This document shows, in pieces, positions 33,123 through 41,642 of a stretch of DNA of 64,000 bases (position 1 is the stretch's first letter; every line of letters begins with the position of its first letter). The stretch is from an uncultured Actinomyces sp. GTDB lineage: Bacteria; Actinomycetota; Actinomycetes; Actinomycetales; Actinomycetaceae. The position numbers and the translations under genes are program-made. Location: positions 62,001 to 126,000 of the forward strand of contig CALLSD010000048.1 in assembly GCA_938014245.1 (NCBI GenBank). Direction: 5' to 3'. The notes below the pieces were generated by a model, which saw only the letters and a list, made by a program, of their open reading frames with translations, did no database searches and was not told the DNA's origin.

Positions 33123-36100
33123 CTAGGAAGCTCGGATAGAGAGCGTTGATCCTTCGCCTTCGCGCCACCTCACTTCAATCTGATCAGGAATCTGTCTGGC
33201 CATTTCGTCGACATGACTGATCACACCGATACAACGATCACTCTCGCGAAGCGCAAGAAGCTGGGACATGACGATGTCGAGGGTATCCAAGTCTAAGGAA
33301 CCAAAACCTTCGTCGATGAACATACTTGAGAGAGTAATTCCGCCGCTTTCAGCCATGACGACGTCTGCAAGTCCCAATGCAAGGGCAAGAGAGACATAGA
33401 AAGTTTCTCCACCCGAGAGCGTGGACGGGTTTCGTTCTTCTTCAGACTCATGATCGAGGATAGACAGCCCAAGGCCGTTCTTGCGTGAACGGGTCGCGTC
33501 TGTATCGCTTCGGCGGAGTTCGTATCGCCCATGCGATATTTCAGCCAGGCGTGGATTCGCTGCGGCGATGAGCTCTTCAAAACGAGACATGAGAATCCAC
33601 GAACTCAAGGGGACCTGGTGAAGGCTGGGGCCTGTCCCGCTTGCTAGTTCTGCGAGGCGTTGCTTGGGGTATCCGCTTTCAAGAGCGGAAGTCAAAGCTG
33701 AAAAAGCGTTCTCCACATTTCTCAGTGAGCGTTCGATTCCCTGACGATGTGCCTGAATCGAGGCGACGTGATCTGTTGCAGTAAGGAGAGCATTTTCTGC
33801 TTCCTCGAGTGAGGAGGCAATAGCGTGACAATCAAGCGGAGATTGTCCTTCAAGCCCCTGCAATCGATCGGATTCAAGGGCTTGTCGGGTCGCAAATAGA
33901 TCCTGATCGTACTCCTGAAGGATTGCGACCTTGGCGCTGAGATCGGATAGAAGGGGGAGTTTGCTTCTTAAGAGCTCGATACCGCTGGAATCCGGACTCA
34001 GCCCTGCATCTTCGAGGGCTCCCATGAGGAAGCCCTGAGCTTCTCTCAAGCGCTGCTCTGCATGCTGATAGCGCTGAAGCACTTCACGAGAGCGCTGATG
34101 TGCCTGAGTGCTGTCCTCGAGGGAAGAAGTCCACTCTTCGAGAGATGTATGACCCCGCGTAAGCTGAGTAAACTCTTGTGTTTCTTCGTCGATGCGCAAG
34201 AGTAGATCCTTGTTTTCTTCGCGCAGATGAGAGAGTCTCTGCGTTCGCGAGGCCTTGGTGGCAATCAAGTTCTTTTCGTTTTCCTGGCATTCGGCAAGGG
34301 ACTCGTGAATGGACTGCTCGGAATCCGCAAGTGAACGTAGAGCTGTGATCCGTGTCGTGAGCTCGTTGAGCTGGGCTTTCACAGAAGCACTATCACCTTG
34401 AGCTTGTTCATCCAGCGCTGCAATCTGAGCCGAGCAGGTCGAATGTTCAGCAGTAAGTTCGTGGAGACGCTTATCGGCAGCCGTTGTGGCCTTCTCAAGA
34501 GCCTCTAGTTGCTCGCGACTCATGCTCTCTTCCCCCTCGAAACGAGCGGGCTGGGGATGGGTCGTAGAACCGCAGACAGGACATGCGTCTTCTTCGTGCA
34601 GGGTAGACGCAAGCGAAGCTGCGGTTTCGCGAAGCCATAGCTCTCGCGCAGTATGTGATCGCTCTCCGCGCTGGCGAGCAAGGTGTGTCGCTTCCTGAAT
34701 ATCATCTTTGAGATGAACAAGCTGCTCGCGGAGACGATCTGCCCGCTGTGCAGCGTCAAGGCGAGTAGAAAGGTGATGACAGCTGGCTTCGAGGTCGTGA
34801 AGAGCAGAAGCCGCCGCGCGTGCAGCTTCTAGTTGGTCGCGGAGCTGCGCACCTTGCATCTGCGCCGCTTGGATCTGGGAATCGGCGTCCTCCACACTCC
34901 TCGTGCATTCTTCAAACTGGGTCAGGCACTCTTCCTGCTCACCGCGAAGGCGCGTTAGTTGAGCCTGTGCCTGCAACGCGTGTGTCAAGGACTCGCGTTG
35001 CTCCTGGAGGTTGCGCTCGCGTTCATCAAGACGAGCCTGGAGCTCATCAAGTTGAAGATCCTCAGGAGCGTCCTGCAGGAGCGCAAAGCACTCAGCGAGC
35101 GCGTAGAAGGCTTGCTCACGTGCCTCGTGGGCCGAATCGTATTGACGTAGTGGAAGTTCAAGTGGCTGGAGAAGACGAAGCTCTGCGACGCTGTTGCGCA
35201 CAGCATCAATGTCCTGAGTGCGCTCAAGCAACTGATCACGGTGGTCAAGAAACTGTGCGCGTTCAGTGAGACGCTCATTGAGGTCGCGTGCCTTCGTCAG
35301 TTCCGCACTCAGCTGGCGAGACCTCTCTTTTTGCAAGAGACGGGCAGTGTCTGCCTGTTGCACATCCTCTTCAAGCTGAGCATCTAAGCGAAGGCGAAAA
35401 TGAGAAAACTCCGTATTGACAGATGAGCCTGGTCTGAAGGTGCCAAGAGAATCCGCAAGAGTGTGAAGTGTATATGACCATTCTTCGCCAAGATGAGAAT
35501 GGGAGACATCATCGAGCAAAGAATCCAGTGAGGCACGCGCGTGTTGCCTGGCCTGAACGATTGAATCATGTGCTTCTTTCGCCTGTTCACGGAAGGCATC
35601 TTGGAGGCTTTGGAAAAACTGGGTTCCGAAAATGTCACGAAGGATCTCTTCGCGTTCGATGGATTTCGCCGTCAAAAAACGAGCAAATTGCCCCTGAGGA
35701 AGAACAACGGTTTGTAAGAATTGGTCTTTCGTAAGTCCGATGAAGGTGGTGATCATCGATTGAGCATCCATGATTGATCGGCTCAAGGGTTCAACCGTTG
35801 AAAAACCTGATGGATCATCCGAATCGCGCACAACGCGCTCGAGAACCAGAGTCGGATTGACCGGAGTGCTCCGTCCTTCTTTCATATACTTTGGTGTTCG
35901 GCGAACTCGGTAGATGCCCGAGGATACTTCAAAGACAAGGGTGACAAAAGATGGATCGTTGGGGCCGCAATATGACGAGCGCAAACGGTTTTTTGCGCCC
36001 TCGCTGCCGCTTGCGACGTCCCCATAGAGCGCGAAAACAATCGCATCGATCAAGGTTGTCTTACCCGAGCCAGTGGATCCTCGTAGAAGGAAAAGACCCG

Positions 36101-36182
36101 AATCAGTAAAACGCTCGAAATCGATGTATTGGCGCTGCGCAAAAGGACCAATACCCGACAACTCTAAGGTTAAAAGCTTCAT
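33123..36182 (-). CDS. sbcC: SbcC/Rad50-type exonuclease ATPase subunit
   Basis: The 1019-residue SMC-like protein has a Walker A GSTGSGKT at 35-42, long coiled coils (about 190-520 and 560-840) flanking the zinc hook CPVC (C534 and C537), the ABC signature LSGGETF near 920 and Walker B SSMFIDEGFGSLD near 960. With SbcD it forms the SbcCD nuclease that cleaves hairpins and DNA ends blocked by protein. The start overlaps the sbcD stop by four bases (36179-36182), so the two are coupled. This pair is inserted in a stretch otherwise similar to mycobacterial gene order. Confidence 0.95.
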   Translation of the reverse strand: MKLLTLELSGIGPFAQRQYIDFERFTDSGLFLLRGSTGSGKTTLIDAIVFALYGDVASGSEGAKNRLRSSYCGPNDPSFVTLVFEVSSGIYRVRRTPKYMKEGRSTPVNPTLVLERVVRDSDDPSGFSTVEPLSRSIMDAQSMITTFIGLTKDQFLQTVVLPQGQFARFLTAKSIEREEILRDIFGTQFFQSLQDAFREQAKEAHDSIVQARQHARASLDSLLDDVSHSHLGEEWSYTLHTLADSLGTFRPGSSVNTEFSHFRLRLDAQLEEDVQQADTARLLQKERSRQLSAELTKARDLNERLTERAQFLDHRDQLLERTQDIDAVRNSVAELRLLQPLELPLRQYDSAHEAREQAFYALAECFALLQDAPEDLQLDELQARLDERERNLQEQRESLTHALQAQAQLTRLRGEQEECLTQFEECTRSVEDADSQIQAAQMQGAQLRDQLEAARAAASALHDLEASCHHLSTRLDAAQRADRLREQLVHLKDDIQEATHLARQRGERSHTARELWLRETAASLASTLHEEDACPVCGSTTHPQPARFEGEESMSREQLEALEKATTAADKRLHELTAEHSTCSAQIAALDEQAQGDSASVKAQLNELTTRITALRSLADSEQSIHESLAECQENEKNLIATKASRTQRLSHLREENKDLLLRIDEETQEFTQLTRGHTSLEEWTSSLEDSTQAHQRSREVLQRYQHAEQRLREAQGFLMGALEDAGLSPDSSGIELLRSKLPLLSDLSAKVAILQEYDQDLFATRQALESDRLQGLEGQSPLDCHAIASSLEEAENALLTATDHVASIQAHRQGIERSLRNVENAFSALTSALESGYPKQRLAELASGTGPSLHQVPLSSWILMSRFEELIAAANPRLAEISHGRYELRRSDTDATRSRKNGLGLSILDHESEEERNPSTLSGGETFYVSLALALGLADVVMAESGGITLSSMFIDEGFGSLDLDTLDIVMSQLLALRESDRCIGVISHVDEMARQIPDQIEVRWREGEGSTLSIRAS

Positions 36183-37387
36183 TGCCGCTGGCCTTTCACC
36201 GTATCAAGCACATCACCAACGATTGTCCGTTCGCGCTGCGTTAGAGCCTCTCCTCCTGCTTGCTGGAAGAACTCGGCAAGGGTTGCATTCATATCCGCTG
36301 TTTCAAGCTGGATACGCGGCGCCCGTAGAGGAGAAACGTGCGCGGGGGAGTGAAGGATAGAGAGCGCATGAGGATAGACCGCGCGAAGACGGGCGACCAT
36401 TTCCTGCGGCCGTGAATCATCGGTTACCGTCAAGGACACATATGCCTGCGGTGAAGTGTCCTTCGCGCCTTCGAGCAAAGACTCCATCGAGCCTCGCAAA
36501 ACAACAAGAGGGTGCGCAGTGGGAATATCGATGAGGGAAACGTCCACGGCCTTGTTCCCATCCGCGCCGAGAGTGTCAATCACAACTGCGCTCTTATTTC
36601 CGGGCGCTTCCGAGAAGGAGTAAGCGATAGGAGAACCGGAATAACGCATAGGGACGCGCGCAGCTGAAACCTCTTGGGGACGATGCAGGTGCCCGAGGGC
36701 AACATAACTGAGGCCTGGCTCGGGCAGTACTTTTGCTCCGCCGAAAGTCTCGAAAGTCTGGGCTGAAACAGAAGCAACCCCGCCTACCTCGATATTGCGT
36801 TCAGAATCGCAGGGAGCTGCGCCCACGATGAAAGCGTGAGCCATCACGATGGCAGGACGCATATCGCCGCAAGTCCGCCGAGCCAATAGATCATTGCCAA
36901 TGCGACGAAGCGCAGCATCCATCACCGCCTGATGGGTGCGTTCAAGGGGCTCGTTATCATCGGAAAGCTCCACCCGAACCAAATCCGGCTCAAGGTAGGG
37001 GATCGGGTAGATCAATACCCCCGGATCCTCACTCTTACCCGCGTATTCGCGGGCCTTCCCAACCTCTTCCACGCTGGCGCAGACCTGAACCTTGCCACGT
37101 AAAAACTGCGAATAGACACCGAGGCGACTTGCTGAATCATGATTTCCCGGAGTCAAAAGAACCTGTGTGACTGAAGAAAGATCGCGGAGAAGGTCCATCA
37201 CTTCATTGAGTTGAGAAACCGCAGGGATCGCACGATCGTACACATCGCCGCAGACAAGGACTAAGTCGATCGCTTGTTCCCTGACCGTGTCGAGAAGCCA
37301 GTGGCAAAATGCAGCGCGAGAATCGCCTAAATCTTGGCCGTGGAGATTACGGCCAAAATGCCAGTCCGAGGTGTGAAGAATACGCAT
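36179..37387 (-). CDS. sbcD: SbcD/Mre11-type exonuclease nuclease subunit
   Basis: The 402-residue protein has the metallophosphoesterase motifs ILHTSDWHFGR (D8, H10), LVCGDVYD, LLTPGNHDSASR and later GHLHRPQ, which bind two metal ions. The C-terminal part (from about 285) is the SbcD capping domain. It is the nuclease partner of SbcC, encoded just downstream with a four-base overlap. It is 47 bp downstream of rsgA on the same strand. The start codon at 37387 opens directly into the first motif, so it is firm. Confidence 0.95.
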   Translation of the reverse strand: MRILHTSDWHFGRNLHGQDLGDSRAAFCHWLLDTVREQAIDLVLVCGDVYDRAIPAVSQLNEVMDLLRDLSSVTQVLLTPGNHDSASRLGVYSQFLRGKVQVCASVEEVGKAREYAGKSEDPGVLIYPIPYLEPDLVRVELSDDNEPLERTHQAVMDAALRRIGNDLLARRTCGDMRPAIVMAHAFIVGAAPCDSERNIEVGGVASVSAQTFETFGGAKVLPEPGLSYVALGHLHRPQEVSAARVPMRYSGSPIAYSFSEAPGNKSAVVIDTLGADGNKAVDVSLIDIPTAHPLVVLRGSMESLLEGAKDTSPQAYVSLTVTDDSRPQEMVARLRAVYPHALSILHSPAHVSPLRAPRIQLETADMNATLAEFFQQAGGEALTQRERTIVGDVLDTVKGQRQ

Positions 37388-37434
37388 GTGCTTAGTATGA
37401 CCCGCCCCACCTGCAACTGAGTGCAGTTTGAACT

Positions 37435-38505
37435 CTAACGTGCAGCTTTCGACACCTTCATTGCGCCAGCCACCGCGTCCAGAAGCCGGCGAACCGAAGC
37501 CACCCGGGAGGAACGCCGCTGTCTCTCCTGGTCCGCGGCCTCGTCAGTGGAAGAAATAACGAAAGGATCCTTACCCTGCGCCCAGGCATCGAGGGCGCAG
37601 GAAGGAGCACCTTCAAGGTGCGTACACAGCGGCAAACACCAGCGCGAGGCCTCGGCGACATCAGGGAAAACTCCCAGCACATCATCGATGTCAACATGCC
37701 CCAGGCCAAAGGAACGCACACCCGGGGTATCGACGATCCACCCTCCGCCGGGAAGCTCAAAGGCGCGGGAAGAGGTCGAGGTGTGACGACCTCGTCCAGT
37801 TACCTGATTTACGACACCCACTAAGCGTTCTGCTTGGGGGATCAAAGCATTGATCAGTGTTGATTTCCCGACGCCGGAATGGCCGACCAAGACCGAGAAA
37901 TGACCGGCGAGGATTTCTTTGAGCTCATCAAGACCTTGGTAGCCTGCTTCAACTGAGGTGACGACCGTCGTGACGTCAAAATCAGCGTAGGCCTCCAAAA
38001 ACTCGGTAGCAGGAGCAAGATCGGCCTTGGTTAGGCACAATACAGCACGCATTCCAGCTTCGTGAGCGGCAACAAGGCAACGGTCGATCATGCCCATTCG
38101 TGGGGGCGGGTCCGCCAAAGCCGTCACAATCACCATGATTTGTGCGTTGGCGACGATAATTTTCTCGCCCTTTTGATCTGGCGCGTCCTCGAGAGAACGG
38201 CGGAGAACGCTGCTGCGATCATCCGTGGCAACAATCCGCGCGAGAGTGTCGACGCGGCCGCTCAAATCCCCGGTCAGGCGAACCCTGTCTCCTACGACGA
38301 CGCTTCCTTTCTTGAGCTCGCGTGCCAAGACAGCGCGAAGGTCGAGGTCCTCGTAACGAACGAGGTAACGGCCGCGGTCAATGCCGATCACCTGTCCGAT
38401 CGGTTTACTTCCCCAATCGGGTCGGACCTTGGTTCTCGGTCGTGAGCGTTTCGAGGGACGAACCTTTACGCGAGGATCGTCAGTTCCGATATCGCGCCTA
38501 GACAT
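37435..38505 (-). CDS. rsgA: Ribosome small subunit-dependent GTPase A
   Basis: The 356-residue protein has an OB-like domain (about 35-115) and a circularly permuted GTPase in the order G4 (LTKAD), G1 (GHSGVGKSTLIN) and G3 (DTPGVRSFG). A C-terminal zinc motif follows, with C-x4-C-x-H and a later Cys (CLPLCTHLEGAPSC). RsgA checks late 30S subunit maturation. ATG 38505 follows GGGGAGAG; the open frame upstream lies inside aroA. It overlaps the aroA 3' end by 8 bases, as in mycobacteria where aroA and rsgA are adjacent. Confidence 0.94.
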   Translation of the reverse strand: MSRRDIGTDDPRVKVRPSKRSRPRTKVRPDWGSKPIGQVIGIDRGRYLVRYEDLDLRAVLARELKKGSVVVGDRVRLTGDLSGRVDTLARIVATDDRSSVLRRSLEDAPDQKGEKIIVANAQIMVIVTALADPPPRMGMIDRCLVAAHEAGMRAVLCLTKADLAPATEFLEAYADFDVTTVVTSVEAGYQGLDELKEILAGHFSVLVGHSGVGKSTLINALIPQAERLVGVVNQVTGRGRHTSTSSRAFELPGGGWIVDTPGVRSFGLGHVDIDDVLGVFPDVAEASRWCLPLCTHLEGAPSCALDAWAQGKDPFVISSTDEAADQERQRRSSRVASVRRLLDAVAGAMKVSKAAR

Positions 38506-39808
38506 TGACGTCACTCTCCCCACACATGCGCGTCCACATCGATTCAAACCCAGGGAGGGTCTTGGAGGTACAAGAAATGTCATCGATGCTCACCCCGTCA
38601 ACAACCAAGCCAACAATTGCGGCAAAAGTGGCCATCCTGTGGTCCGCGAAGGAACGCAGAGGAGCACCGTGAAGGGAAGCGGGGGTGATTCGAAGCCCAT
38701 CCGGGAGCTCTTCGATTGAACCGCCCAGTGCGTTGACTGACTGAGCGATTGCATCCAAACGGTCGGTCTCATGCCCGCGCAGATGGGCAATCCCGGTCAG
38801 TGTCGAAGGAGTTGACGCAAAGAGAAGGAGAGCCGCAAGGGTTGGGACCATCTCACCCATGGCCGACATATCGCGTTCAATTCCGCGGAAACTCGCCGGT
38901 CCGCCCCCACGCACAGTCAGTTCGCTGCTTCCCATTTCGTTTGTTTCCAGAGAAGTTTCAATACCCATCTCGTCAAAAAGAGAAGGCCACAGTGCGCCGG
39001 GCTGGGTTGATGTACGCGGCCAATTGGGAATTGTGACGCTTCCTGCACTGAGTATTCCCGCGCATAAGAAGGGACCCGCATTCGAAAGATCCGGCTCGAT
39101 TGCGATTTCCGAGGCCGTGGGCGCACCCGCATCCACCCGCCATTCACGATCACCCAATTGCGTCCAAGAAAGTCCAGCTTCGTGCATCATATTGAGGGTC
39201 ATTTCAATGTGGGGCAAAGAAATGAGTGGCGCATTGCTTCGAACAATCGCTCCACCGATAAGAGGTGCGACAAGAAGCATCGCGGAGAAAAACTGCGAGG
39301 AAGCAGAAGCATCAACGGTGATCGGCGAAGAAGAGGGCTTGAGCGGACCAGAAATTGTGAAAGGAAGATGTCCCTTTTCACCGTGGTAACTCAGTGTGGC
39401 TCCCAGGCTTTCGAGGACATCTAAGAGAGGGGCAAGCGGGCGCGCATATGCCTGCTCGTCTCCATCGACGCGCGTGGGTGTGGGAGAAAGCGCCGCAAGG
39501 GGCGGGAGGAAACGCATGATGGTTCCAGCCAGACCACAGTCGATGACGCGCTCAGAAGAAGGGGAATCTGAGGAAATCGGGGTGATCTGTGCGCGGGAGT
39601 CACCCAGCATATCGATCTGCGCGCCAAGAGTTCGCAGTGCTTGGGCGAAGAGATCAGTATCGCGAGAGCGAAGGACACCCTCAATCACGCACGGGTGCTT
39701 TCCTATCGCAGCGAGGTAGAGCGCACGTGCGGTCTGTGATTTGGACCCGGGGATCGACACCTTCGCGCTGATAGGGGAGCGAAGTCGAGGAGCGCGCCAC
39801 GAGCTCAC
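38498..39808 (-). CDS. aroA: 3-phosphoshikimate 1-carboxyvinyltransferase (EPSP synthase)
   Basis: The 436-residue enzyme joins phosphoenolpyruvate to shikimate-3-phosphate in the shikimate pathway. Visible landmarks are VSIPGSKSQTARALYLAAI at the N-terminus, LAGTIMRFLPPLAAL, RPLAPLLDVLESLGA, and RGHETDRLDAIAQSVNALGG with DHRMATFAAIVGLV at the C-terminus. GTG 39808 is chosen: it overlaps the stop of the upstream DoxX gene by four bases (GTGA) and gives the normal family length. An in-frame start at 39928 would add 40 unrelated residues. Confidence 0.93.
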   Translation of the reverse strand: MSSWRAPRLRSPISAKVSIPGSKSQTARALYLAAIGKHPCVIEGVLRSRDTDLFAQALRTLGAQIDMLGDSRAQITPISSDSPSSERVIDCGLAGTIMRFLPPLAALSPTPTRVDGDEQAYARPLAPLLDVLESLGATLSYHGEKGHLPFTISGPLKPSSSPITVDASASSQFFSAMLLVAPLIGGAIVRSNAPLISLPHIEMTLNMMHEAGLSWTQLGDREWRVDAGAPTASEIAIEPDLSNAGPFLCAGILSAGSVTIPNWPRTSTQPGALWPSLFDEMGIETSLETNEMGSSELTVRGGGPASFRGIERDMSAMGEMVPTLAALLLFASTPSTLTGIAHLRGHETDRLDAIAQSVNALGGSIEELPDGLRITPASLHGAPLRSFADHRMATFAAIVGLVVDGVSIDDISCTSKTLPGFESMWTRMCGESDVNV

Positions 39809-40263
39809 TGAGCGGCGCCTGAGGAATGCACTCCGCGACTCGAAGCAGCCTCGATGAGCTGATTGCGACGCCAAGAATAGCTGGGCCGCCCGTTGCGATC
39901 GAGGCTCGCGAAGAATAATCCTGCACAATTGGCAAGCTTCAGACGAAGCGACGCAGGCTGTTCATGATTGATGACGGCCATGGGAAGCGCGATGGCTGTT
40001 AAGACTGCAGCGCAGGTACGAGGCGCTTTACCCAATGCGAAAGCCCCCGCTGCGAGGAGAGTAACCCCGGCGCTGATTCGTGCGCTGCGGGAAAGATACG
40101 GATCAATGCTCTCAATGTTGCTTCGCTCTTCGATGCGCGAAAAAACGGGGCGGAGTGCATCGAGCTTGGCGACGTGGCGATCAGGATGAATCAGGGCATC
40201 GATCGCATCGAGGGCCAGGGGAGCGGCAAGGAGAGGACGGGCAATACCACGCAGAAGAGACAT
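39805..40263 (-). CDS. DoxX family membrane protein
   Basis: The 152-residue protein begins LLRGIARPLLAAPLALDAIDALIHP and has three or four hydrophobic segments, with RISAGVTLLAAGAFALGK and a C-terminal helix around LKLANCAGLFFASLD. This fits the DoxX family of small membrane proteins, some of which work with superoxide and thiol systems in mycobacteria. It is first in the DoxX-aroA-rsgA-sbcD-sbcC run and is divergent from sigH. Coupled to aroA by a four-base overlap. Precise role unknown. Confidence 0.75.
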   Translation of the reverse strand: MSLLRGIARPLLAAPLALDAIDALIHPDRHVAKLDALRPVFSRIEERSNIESIDPYLSRSARISAGVTLLAAGAFALGKAPRTCAAVLTAIALPMAVINHEQPASLRLKLANCAGLFFASLDRNGRPSYSWRRNQLIEAASSRGVHSSGAAQ

Positions 40264-40347
40264 GACTCCATTGTGTCAAAAAAAGTCGTGTGGCACCCTG
40301 TGCTCGGCAGAAAATTCGTGTAAATACCTGTACTGAATCAAAACGGA

Positions 40348-40374
40348 GGGAATAATCATCAGCTTGCGGCGTTG
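40348..40374 (+). promoter_or_regulatory. SigH/SigR-type autoregulatory promoter
   Basis: GGGAAT at 40348-40353 and GTTG at 40371-40374 are 17 bp apart, matching the GGAAT-N16-18-GTT pattern of thiol-stress sigma factors. The expected transcription start lies at about 40381-40383, on an in-frame ATG at 40383. Confidence 0.7.
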
Positions 40375-40487
40375 AAGTGGGTATGAAACTTGATGAGGAA
40401 GTGGCAAGACGAAAGAGAACGCGGTGCCGTCCCGCTTTCGCGCGTCCACTTTCGCATCCGAGGCCTTCGCGATTAGCCTTGACATCA

Positions 40488-41105
40488 ATGAGCGAATTAC
40501 ATGACACTCGTGAGCCTGCACCGCAGGAGTTGAGTCAGGAGGACCGGGACCGTTTGTTTGCCGAACAAGCGATTCCCCTCATTGATCAACTCTTTGGCGC
40601 AGCCTTAGGAATGACGCGAAATCGTGCTGATGCGGAAGACCTTGTGCAGGAAACTTTTATGAAGGCCTACACGAAGTTTCATCAATATCAGCAAGGAACC
40701 AACATCAAAGCGTGGCTCTACAGAATCTTGACCAACACCTACATCACCCACTACCGCAAGGCGCAGCGTTCGCCTAAACGCAGTGGCGGTGAAGAGGTTG
40801 AAGACTGGCAGCTCGCCGCTGCTGCTTCTCACGATGAAAAGGGTCTTGTTTCTGCGGAAGCAGAGGCCTTGGATAACATTCCTTCCTCTGAACTTCGAAC
40901 TGCATTGGAGTCACTGTCGGAAGACCAACGTGTTGTCGTCCTTCTGTCTGATGTAGAGGGTTTTGCGTATAAAGAGATCGCAGACATGCTGGATATCCCG
41001 ATCGGGACTGTCATGTCCAGGCTTCATCGAGGACGCAAGAATCTACGCGAAGGCCTGTCAGCACTCGCGGCTGAATATGGAATCGGGGAGAATCATGCAG
41101 ATTGA
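40488..41105 (+). CDS. sigH: SigH/SigR-type ECF sigma factor
   Basis: The core protein of 205 residues has sigma region 2 (FGAALGMTRNRADAEDLVQETFMKAY ... KAWLYRILTNTYI) and region 4 (LSEDQRVVVLLSDVEGFAYKEIADMLDIPIGTVMSRLHRGRK). It is followed by an overlapping zinc anti-sigma gene, as for SigR-RsrA and SigH-RshA, which respond to thiol oxidation. ATG 40488 (MSELHD) gives the normal form. An in-frame ATG at 40383 would add 35 basic residues and lies at the predicted start of the SigH-dependent promoter, so a longer isoform is plausible. Position next to aroA/rsgA matches mycobacterial sigH. Confidence 0.92.
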   Translation: MSELHDTREPAPQELSQEDRDRLFAEQAIPLIDQLFGAALGMTRNRADAEDLVQETFMKAYTKFHQYQQGTNIKAWLYRILTNTYITHYRKAQRSPKRSGGEEVEDWQLAAAASHDEKGLVSAEAEALDNIPSSELRTALESLSEDQRVVVLLSDVEGFAYKEIADMLDIPIGTVMSRLHRGRKNLREGLSALAAEYGIGENHAD

Positions 41106-41400
41106 CGATAAGCGCGCGTGTCGTGAGTTACACGAGCACCTTTTTGAAGTGATTGACTTCCTCGACCGCGAGGAATGCCGCGACTATATTTCCGCTGAAT
41201 GCTTGAAGAGCCCGGAGTTTCGCGAGCAATTGCTTGACCATATTTCTCGCTGCAAGCACTGCCAGGACTCGATGTACACCGAGCGCTTCGTTCGCTCCCT
41301 CCTTGCGCGTTGCTATTGCGACCAAGCCCCTCAATCCTTGCGCGAGCGCATCATTGCACAGACCTACGTCGAGGTCAGATGGGCTTCCAAGGAATCGTGA
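41095..41400 (+). CDS. rshA: Zinc anti-sigma factor RshA/RsrA type
   Basis: The 101-residue protein has the ZAS motif H49-x3-C53-x2-C56 (DHISRCKHC) and an additional Cys at 9, matching the redox switch of RsrA, in which thiol oxidation releases the sigma factor. Three further cysteines occur (28, 36 and in the RCYC pair near 72-74), more than in the minimal family. ATG 41095 overlaps the sigH end by 11 bases; earlier in-frame starts lie deep in sigH. It should hold SigH inactive under reducing conditions. Confidence 0.9.
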   Translation: MQIDDKRACRELHEHLFEVIDFLDREECRDYISAECLKSPEFREQLLDHISRCKHCQDSMYTERFVRSLLARCYCDQAPQSLRERIIAQTYVEVRWASKES

Positions 41401-41493
41401 ATTTCGACTCTGTGGGCGCGCTCTGTTTGGAGATTAGCCTCGGGTGTGAAAAACTGTGCAGGTTGGATATCTCAGTTTTTAGAGGAGACGACA

Positions 41494-41568
41494 ATGTCGA
41501 AGAGGGGTCGTAAGCGTCGCGATCGTCGTAAGCACGGCGCGAACCACGGCAAGCGTCCTAACGCCTGA
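41494..41568 (+). CDS. 50S ribosomal protein bL37
   Basis: A 24-residue, strongly basic peptide (starts MSKRGRKRRDRRKHG, ends NHGKRPNA) follows a strong GAGGAG at 41482-41487. It closely resembles the bL37 peptide found bound to the mycobacterial large ribosomal subunit, which has the same KRGRK start and ANHGKRPNA end and is also encoded near sigH-rshA. The gene is easily missed because of its size. A 19-bp terminator follows directly. Confidence 0.92.
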   Translation: MSKRGRKRRDRRKHGANHGKRPNA

Positions 41569-41578
41569 ATCGTGTTTA

Positions 41579-41621
41579 ACGGGTGTGGGCTCCGATGTCA
41601 TGCATCGGAGCCCACACCCGT
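41579..41621. terminator. Bidirectional terminator after bL37
   Basis: A perfect 19-bp stem (41579-41597 with 41603-41621) has a 5-nt loop and is followed by TCTCTTTA. It separates the convergent bL37 and SGNH genes. Confidence 0.9.
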
Positions 41622-41642
41622 CTCTTTATCAAACTCTATGCT

